A program made the translations under genes and the position numbers. From Pigoraptor vietnamica (taxonomy: Eukaryota > Opisthokonta > Filasterea): a stretch of 16,540 nt of DNA. Positions 11,501-16,540 of the stretch are shown piece after piece. The DNA is taken from positions 1 through 16,540 of the forward strand of contig CALSCQ010001830.1 of NCBI GenBank assembly GCA_943704525.1, given 5' to 3'. The notes under the pieces were generated by a model. The model worked only from the letters and a program-made list of their open reading frames with translations. It was not told where the DNA came from and searched no databases. The number at the start of each line of letters is the position of its first letter. Positions within the stretch are counted from its first letter, which is position 1.

Positions 11501-14500
11501 GCAGTCGTCCACGGTAACGACACCCCCCGAGACTGCGAGCACACCCCCGTTGCCGAGCGACGCGACACCTGCCATCCGGACACCGCGCAGAGACACGAGC
11601 GGGAAATTTCCTTCGGCATCCCCTGTGCCCACGGCCACCGCTCCGCCGTCGCCCCCACTCGACAGCGAGGTGAAGGACCCACCCTCCACAATCAGCGTTG
11701 CACCGTCCGACACAACCGCGGCGCCGCCGTTGCGGGCGCTTCCCCGCGGCCCAAAGCTAGAATCCGTCACACGCACGAGGGACAGACCTGCGAGGACCAG
11801 GGGCGCGCTCTGGAGGGAATCGCCGTCCACCGATCGGCGCCGGATTCCCACATTGTCAAATCTGCATTGGAAGCAGTTGACGACGCCCCGACCGGTCACG
11901 AGAAGCTCCGACTCAACGAACTGGAACGAGTGCAAGTCCGCGTAGCCGCGCACCTCGATCACAGAGCGTCGCGCAACTCCATGCATCGACACCGCGCTCG
12001 TCTCGTCAAACAGGCACTCGTGCATGCTGTCGAACCTGACTTCCTGCACTGCGAATACGCCCTTCACACGAAGCCAGCTGTTGTCGAACACGAGCCAAGC
12101 GCCAATCAGGGACTGAACCGGCCCCAAGTCAAGCGTGTAACTCTTTGCCAAAATGGGTCCGAACGTGTACACGATTTCACGGCCATTCATCAGGCGGTCG
12201 AGCCACTTTTGGATCGGATCGCCGAAACAAGAATGGCAAACGCGCAATTTGGCCTTGGGGAAGTAGGGCGCGACCATAGTGTAAATCGCCGTCTCTCCCG
12301 GGGTCGCGACCTTCATTTCGCAGTCCGCGCACGTGACGTTGCCCCATTGGTGCACGGCACCGCGCGGGCACGACAACCACCCCTCGTGCGGCCGCAGGGC
12401 CAACGTCCCAATGTGATCTGCGCGGAAGTCGCCGATGGACAGAGTCGCAAGGCTGCGAACGAGGATGCCTGGCGGACCGTACGCGCTGACGGACGACCCG
12501 ACGCGCATCTGCCCAACCTCCGCATGGGCTCGCCCGGTCAGCGCCAGCAGGCCGCCCCCGCCGTCCCCGCTTGTGGCCGTAAGGACACAGTTGCTGACTG
12601 TGACCACCGCGGACGACGATGCGCGTAGGAAGCCACCTATGCCGCCCGCCGCGCACCGCGCGATGTCAAGCCCTGACAGCAGGAGCGACGACGACACCCC
12701 GGCAGACGCAAAGCCGCCGTGGCCGGTGGCATTGGAATTGAGCGACTGCGAGTCTGTCACGGCGAGGGTCGCATTTCCAGCTGTCGCCACAGTGCCCCCA
12801 TCGCCGCTTGCTTGAGAATCGGCGAAGGTGCAGTTGCGCATAATAGCGTGGGTCTCATCCTGCGCATACACCGCGCCGCCCGCTGCTGCGCGGGACCCCT
12901 CCATGCGCACGTCATCGAAGCGCATTACGCAGGTGTCGGCGACGAAGGCGGCGCCTCCCGCAACCCCTGCCGTGCAAGCGAGTAGCGCGCTCGAATGTAC
13001 CGCCACGGTGACGCTACCACGGCATGCAAGGCATCCGCCGCCACCACCAGCTGACCCCTGCAGCTCGCCCCGCAGTACCTTGAGCGTCGCAGTATCAGAC
13101 ACAAAGATAGCACCGCCGTCTTCGCCCGCTGTGCCCAAGCGGAACACACTGTCCACGACGCTCACGCGAGATGCCCCTTCTGCACAGAGAGCGCCGCCAG
13201 AGCCATCCGACCGCGAATTCACAATTCTGCTGCGGTGAACTTCGATGGATGCTCGGCCAGCTGCATGCACGCACCCACCGGTCTCACTGCTCGATGCATC
13301 CGTCGCATTTAAATCGACCAAGCGAAGAGTGGCCGAGCCCTCGGCGTGTGCGCACCCCCCCCGCAGCAGAGAGCTCACATGATGAAGGACGCAGGACGTG
13401 ACAGACAACGACGACTGGCCGCCAGCAAAGAGTACACCACCCGACGCTTCTGCCGCCAGTGTTGAGAAGTCCGACCGATCGATCGTGACCACGGAGGAGC
13501 CCAGCGAGGCCACACCGGCGCCACTAACGGTAGTGCTCACGTGTCTGAGGGAGAGTGCTTCCAGCGCCACGCTTGCATTGTCATCTGCACTCACGGCCGC
13601 GCCCACCGAGAAGTTTGAAAGCCTAACATAGAACATCGGATTGTCCGAATCGAAATTTGATCGTTGCAATATGGTAAGGGCGCTCTCGCTGGACACAGCG
13701 CCGTCTACAGAGCACCCGACCGCCCGCACGCGAGCCCTCTCGATTGCCGACACAAGGGCCCCGCGCTTGGTCGTTGCATCAATCACGGCGACGCGATTCA
13801 TGTCGACGACCGCGGTGCCGGCGGCGAACACCGCGGCACCCTCAGTACCCACAAAGAAAGAGGCCACGGACGTCGCTGACAGGAGCACTGTAGCGTTGTC
13901 CCGCGCATACACCATCCCGCCCCGCTCGAGCACAGAGACACGGCTCGCATTCACGCGGTCGATCGTGACGCGGGCGCGCTCCGACGCATGCACTACGCAG
14001 CCGTCCCGAGGGCACTTGATTCCATCGACGGAGCAGTCCTCCATTAAAAAGGTTGCCTCGCCACTGACGCGCGCAAGGCCGCCTTCACCGCGGTTGGGCC
14101 CCCTCCACCTCCACCAGAGAGCGTCCTCGAACTGATCGTAAAAGAGCACGGTGAATAAAAGGCGGAACGTGCTTGAGCGCACGACAGCGGACGCGCCATC
14201 GGCCACGTAAAAGGCTCCCCCCTCCCCCTCGTGTCCCCCCGCACCGGCCACCTGCGCATCCTCGAGAAGCAGGGACGACGACCCCCCGACATACGCGACG
14301 CCCCCTTGGATCGTGCGGGGGAGGTTGGAGAGTACGCAGCGGGCGATGCTGACGGCCGCGCGATCGTCCAGCCAGAAGGCGCCACCGCGCGACACATCAA
14401 TATCCATCTGGGAGGGGTCCGGCGGGCCCGACACAACCCATGCGGCAACCGACACGTCGCTGGCGACGATCGATGCGTCCTCGTACGCACGCAGTGTCCC

Positions 14501-16282
14501 GGCCACGTTCACGAAGGTCGCGTTGCGAATGGTGAGCGTGGCATTGCCACGTACCGACAGCACGTGGCGCGCGCACTCGCGATGCCCCAAAATGGCCGCC
14601 GATTCAATAGAGACCGAGTCAAGGACGGCAGAGACCGTCCCGGACAGTGTCACCGCGTGGTCGCTCGACGCATCGAGGGGGAGGCGCGGTGATACGTATG
14701 CGCGCACGCTCCGGAAAGCAAGAGACGCGCCGTCGGCAGCATCGAAGAGTCGCGATGACGCCCCCGAGAGCGTCACATTGGCTAGCTCCAGCGCACTACG
14801 GTCCCTCATGACACCGATGGCAATGACGAAAGCGGCGGTAATGAAGCCGTCGGTTGCCGTGAGGCGTGCGATGCCCGCGAGCGCCCACACGCACTGCGCC
14901 TGTGCAACGTCGACTGTCGCGCGTGCAAGCGAAGCCACGGCCTGACCAGTGAGGGAAAGCGCTTGTCGACCGACAAACGCAAAGGAAGTATCCGTAGCAT
15001 CAAGTGACGCACCGTCCGTGAGCGAAACGGCCGCAACAGCGACAGTGGTGCTCCCGTTTGCGGGCGACAGCCCGTCGGAGACCGTACTGTTCGTCAGGCG
15101 GAGCCTCGCGAGTCCCGACACGACCAGGGCATTCCAGCTACCGCCGGACACATCTACCGCGGACCCGTCGAGCGCCACCGTAGCGTTGTCCCGCGCCTCC
15201 ACGCACGCGCCGCCGCATGCTTCGAGACCGCTCGCCGCGAGGGAAAGCGACGACGCGGACCCCGCCGCGACGCACGCACCAATAAAGCGGCTGTTCGAGA
15301 TGGTGACTTGTCCCGTGCCGTCCGCGAGCACTTCTGCGCGCGGCCGCTGCGCCACCGGCGTCGGAGGGCGGAAAAACGAAACGCGGTCAATGGACGCGGT
15401 GCCCGCCACGTGCAGTGCGGCGGCGCCCTCAACGCCATCCCTCTCGGCTACGAAACGACCCGTGACATTGCACTGGCGCATGGTCAGCACGCCGCCCTGT
15501 CGAACGCGCGCGATGGTTGCCGCGCTCACGTTGAGCTTGATGTTGTCGAAAATAAGCGTCGCGCCGCTCGAAACGTCGAAGAGGGGGCCTGTGGCGTTGG
15601 ATGCGTCCGAGAGGTCAATAACTTGGACGGGGTCGTCGTCCACCACGGGCTTCTTGACAACGGTGAGCTCGCAGTTTGCTGGCACCACAAAGGACGCGCG
15701 CGCGTTGTTTGGGCCCACGACGGGCCATGCGTAAGTGCCCTTGGCGAGGGAGACTTCGATGGTCCCGCGTTGGAAGAACATCAGCACACCGGGGAGGTCG
15801 TCGAGCGATTTGATTTTGACTTGCTGCATGAAAATGGGCGGGGGAAGAGGAGGAAAGTCCGGTGGAAAATCGTCCGGGGGAAGGTCGTCCGATGGAGAAT
15901 CTTGCGCGTCCGGGGGAAAGTCGTCCGATGGAGAATCTTGCGCGTCCGGGGGAAGGTCGTCCGATGGAAAATCTTGCGCGTCCGGGGGAAGGTCGTCCGA
16001 TGGAGAATCTTGCGCGTCCGGGGGAAGGTCGTCCGATGGAAAATCTTGCGCGTCCGGGGGAAGGTCGTCTTGCGCGTCCGGGGGAAGGTCGTCTTGCGCG
16101 TCCGGGGGAAGGTCGTCCGATGGAAAATCTTGCGCGTCCGGGGGAAGGTCCTGCGCGTCCGCGTGGCAAACGAAAACGGATGCCACCGCGAGCGAAATGA
16201 GCACGGCGACCGTGACTGCGCGCAGGCCCTCCACGCGCCGCTTCAAGTGGATCCGAGCCATTGTGGCGTGCCTTGGAGGCAT
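6524..16282 (-). CDS. Receptor tyrosine kinase with giant beta-helix ectodomain (2694 aa, nine exons)
   Basis: A single-pass cell-surface receptor expected to phosphorylate tyrosines in response to an unknown ligand. Minus-strand exons: 16282-9182, 8825-8730, 8475-8405, 8198-8018, 7863-7804, 7568-7508, 7365-7294, 7149-7100, 6916-6524; total 8085 nt, open throughout, TAA stop. Order: signal peptide (hydrophobic core about 22-38, possible cleavage after ADA-43), Pro/Asp stalk (about 44-141), repeated beta-helix ectodomain to about 2125, a non-repeat membrane-proximal part, transmembrane helix 2290-2313 followed by RRARR, kinase about 2350-2624, tail to 2694. About thirty N-X-S/T sequons, all outside. 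The first ATG is used; ATG at 16261-16259 has better context (A at -3, G at +4) and also precedes the signal peptide. The intron at 7569-7803 uses a GC donor. Domain details are in separate entries. Confidence 0.9.
6572..6631 (-). repeat. 15-bp coding repeats: pentapeptide [Y/H]-D-[N/I]-[I/V]-A array in the receptor tail
   Basis: Residues 2660-2679 read YDNIA-HDNVA-HDIVA-YDNVY, four 15-bp units with one to a few differences each. A further YDNI lies just upstream at 2647-2650, and YNEP follows at 2679. Y-D-N fits pYxN, the consensus bound by Grb2-type SH2 domains. Units 2 and 3 have His (CAC) where units 1 and 4 have Tyr (TAC), a single transition. Binding is inferred from the motif only. Confidence 0.85.
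7569..7803 (-). other. GC-AG intron (intron 5 of the receptor kinase)
   Basis: The conserved sequence FVAK-VSDFGL requires joining after AAG at 7804. The intron then begins GCACGT and ends GAGCAG at 7569. Downstream GT dinucleotides used as donors would break the DFG frame or hit a stop. The intron also contains a run of 45 T in the sense direction. Confidence 0.75.
7731..7775. repeat. Poly-A tract, 45 bp
   Basis: 45 consecutive A on the plus strand, poly-U in the receptor pre-mRNA, inside intron 5 (7569-7803). The exact length is likely variable or imprecise. It could be the tail of an old retroposed fragment in the plus orientation, but I see no target-site duplication. Confidence 0.95.
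7938..7965. repeat. Poly-C tract, 28 bp (poly-G in transcript)
   Basis: 28 C on the plus strand, in receptor intron 4 (7864-8017), which is only 154 bp. The transcript therefore carries G28 followed shortly by further G-rich sequence, a strong G-quadruplex candidate. Confidence 0.95.
8538..8596. repeat. (TG)n microsatellite
   Basis: An uninterrupted GT/TG run of about 59 bp on the plus strand, within receptor intron 2 (8476-8729). In the transcript it is a CA repeat, the opposite orientation to the CA runs in intron 1. Confidence 0.97.
8946..9178. repeat. CT-rich stretch plus CA-rich VNTR in receptor intron 1
   Basis: A CT-rich block (about 8950-8982) is followed by CA-rich DNA with an imperfect longer unit built around CTCACGCAACACAC. 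On the sense strand the units repeat GTGAGT-like strings at 9151-9156, 9124-9129, 9084-9089 (GTGAGA) and 9041-9046 (GTGAGC). All lie downstream of the real donor at 9181-9180. Confidence 0.85.
9416..16153 (-). other. Receptor ectodomain: two Pmp-like beta-helix blocks
   Basis: Most of residues about 150-1295 and about 1519-2125 consist of divergent repeats that begin GG followed by a small or hydrophobic residue and alternate short beta strands with N/D/S turns. Nine successive intervals between GGCVHAAG (near 13280) and GGLLALTG (near 12550) are each 26 or 27 residues. This spacing and the GGA[VIL] starts resemble parallel beta-helix or chlamydial Pmp-type repeats. The repeats differ strongly at DNA level, so the expansion is old. 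Many units carry NxT at the same relative site (for example GNATL, DNATV). Residues about 2126-2289 are non-repetitive with paired cysteines and join the helix to the membrane. Confidence 0.8.
11729..12388 (-). other. Cys-containing insert between the two beta-helix blocks
   Basis: Residues about 1299-1518 break the 27-residue pattern. Cysteines at 1305, 1318, 1321 (CADC), 1349 and 1352 (CHSC) resemble a small TNFR/GCC2-like or zinc-knuckle-like module. A longer, non-repeat stretch with further cysteines (HECLF, CFQC) follows. Lineage and fold are uncertain. Confidence 0.6.
15859..16160 (-). repeat. 36-bp coding minisatellite: DLPPDAQ-D[F/S]PSD stalk
   Basis: Units end at plus-strand TCTTGCGCG positions 15900, 15936, 15972, 16008, 16044, 16068, 16092 and 16128, so spacing is mostly 36 bp and twice 24 bp. 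The 24-bp units lack the 12-bp [F/S]PSD module. All lengths are multiples of three and keep the frame. It encodes an acidic, Pro-rich stalk directly after the signal peptide (about residues 44-141). F/S variation is a single T/C change. Units are nearly identical, indicating recent turnover and likely length polymorphism. Confidence 0.95.
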
Positions 16283-16540
16283 GCTCACCGCACACGACGC
16301 AGCTCAGCAAGCGAAGGAGGGGCGGCGAACAATCGAAAAGGGTTACGTTTTTCTGTGTTTTTTTTAAGCGAGTATGTTTGTGACAAGAACGGGTGCGGAC
16401 AGACTGGCCAATGGCCGTCTGGACACTGTTACGATGTTGAAGCGTTAACTTGTCACGTGCCGTCACGTGTGTGCTCGGCCGACCATTCGGAATTCGCCGA
16501 CCGCTCATTGACACTGTCAGGGCCGCGCCCCTCCCTCTTA
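16283..16540. promoter_or_regulatory. Upstream region of the receptor kinase with paired CACGTG elements
   Basis: This should contain the 5' UTR and promoter of the receptor. Two TCACGTG motifs occur with CACGTG cores at 16454-16459 and 16464-16469, exactly 10 bp apart. CACGTG is the E-box/G-box core for bHLH or bZIP factors. A GCCGACC repeat lies beside them (near 16477 and 16495). An A/T tract is near 16347-16366. No ORF is convincing here. Confidence 0.5.

Larger units (their letters stand above)
9182..16282 (-). other. 7.1-kb first exon of the receptor
   Basis: 2367 uninterrupted codons carry the signal peptide, entire ectodomain, transmembrane helix, juxtamembrane region and the Gly-rich loop of the kinase, ending with codon CAG before donor GTGCGC. 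If intron 1 is retained, the frame continues about 31 codons and stops at 9088-9086, giving a 2398-residue membrane-anchored form without a working kinase. Confidence 0.9.

Noticed and set aside
10671-12628. Long plus-strand ORFs (424 and 502 codons) opposite the receptor ectodomain
   Set aside because: Antisense shadows in GC-rich, codon-biased sequence. Their translations are low-complexity Arg/Pro/Thr/Ala-rich with no recognisable domain, and the minus-strand frame is clearly the real one.
15859-16160. Regular 36-bp repeats that could suggest a CRISPR array
   Set aside because: There are no unique spacers. Units abut directly and code in frame within a eukaryotic receptor.
6524-16282. Bacterial Pmp/autotransporter gene
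   Set aside because: There is no C-terminal beta-barrel. The protein continues into a transmembrane helix and an intron-split tyrosine kinase, so it is eukaryotic.
15735-16367. Plus-strand ORF of Gly/Ser-rich repeats
   Set aside because: It is the reverse reading of the DLPPDAQ minisatellite and ends past the receptor start. No independent support.

Overview
The window looks like nuclear DNA from a GC-rich unicellular eukaryote. Three genes read as conserved proteins only after GT-AG introns of about 115-360 bp are removed, and simple repeats (CA/TG, poly-A, poly-C) sit in introns and spacers. A receptor-type protein tyrosine kinase and a FUT8-like fucosyltransferase point to a protist with tyrosine-kinase signalling, such as a holozoan, apusomonad or amoebozoan relative. 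The sequence alone does not fix the lineage. Of the 18 donor sites modelled here, 14 begin GTG rather than GTA.

Layout: (1) 1-392, the end of a plus-strand gene of unknown function: an intron with a 117-bp duplication, then a terminal coiled-coil exon. (2) 662-2436, minus strand, a complete six-exon AK2-type adenylate kinase of 230 residues. (3) 2437-3314, a shared divergent upstream region with a poly-A tract, a GC-rich block and a strongly AT-rich block. (4) 3315-6217, plus strand, a six-exon type II membrane glycosyltransferase of the alpha-1,6-fucosyltransferase (GT23, FUT8-like) family, 650 residues. (5) 6218-6523, a short convergent spacer. (6) 6524-16282, minus strand, a nine-exon receptor tyrosine kinase of 2694 residues. 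(7) 16283-16540, its upstream region, with two CACGTG palindromes one helical turn apart.

The most interesting object is the receptor. It has a signal peptide, a Pro/Asp-rich stalk built from a 36-bp coding minisatellite, and a roughly 2,000-residue ectodomain of 27-residue Gly-Gly repeats of parallel beta-helix (Pmp-like) type, split by a small CxxC-bearing insert. After one transmembrane helix it carries a canonical tyrosine kinase domain. Its tail holds pentapeptide repeats that supply Y-D-N (pYxN, Grb2-SH2 type) sites, some with Tyr replaced by His. The whole ectodomain, transmembrane helix and Gly-rich loop lie in one 7.1-kb exon, while the rest of the kinase is divided among eight small exons. 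One of those introns appears to be GC-AG.

The fucosyltransferase and the receptor are convergent neighbours. The receptor ectodomain has about thirty N-glycosylation sequons, so it is a plausible substrate class for the enzyme, but that link is inference. The adenylate kinase is ordinary housekeeping.
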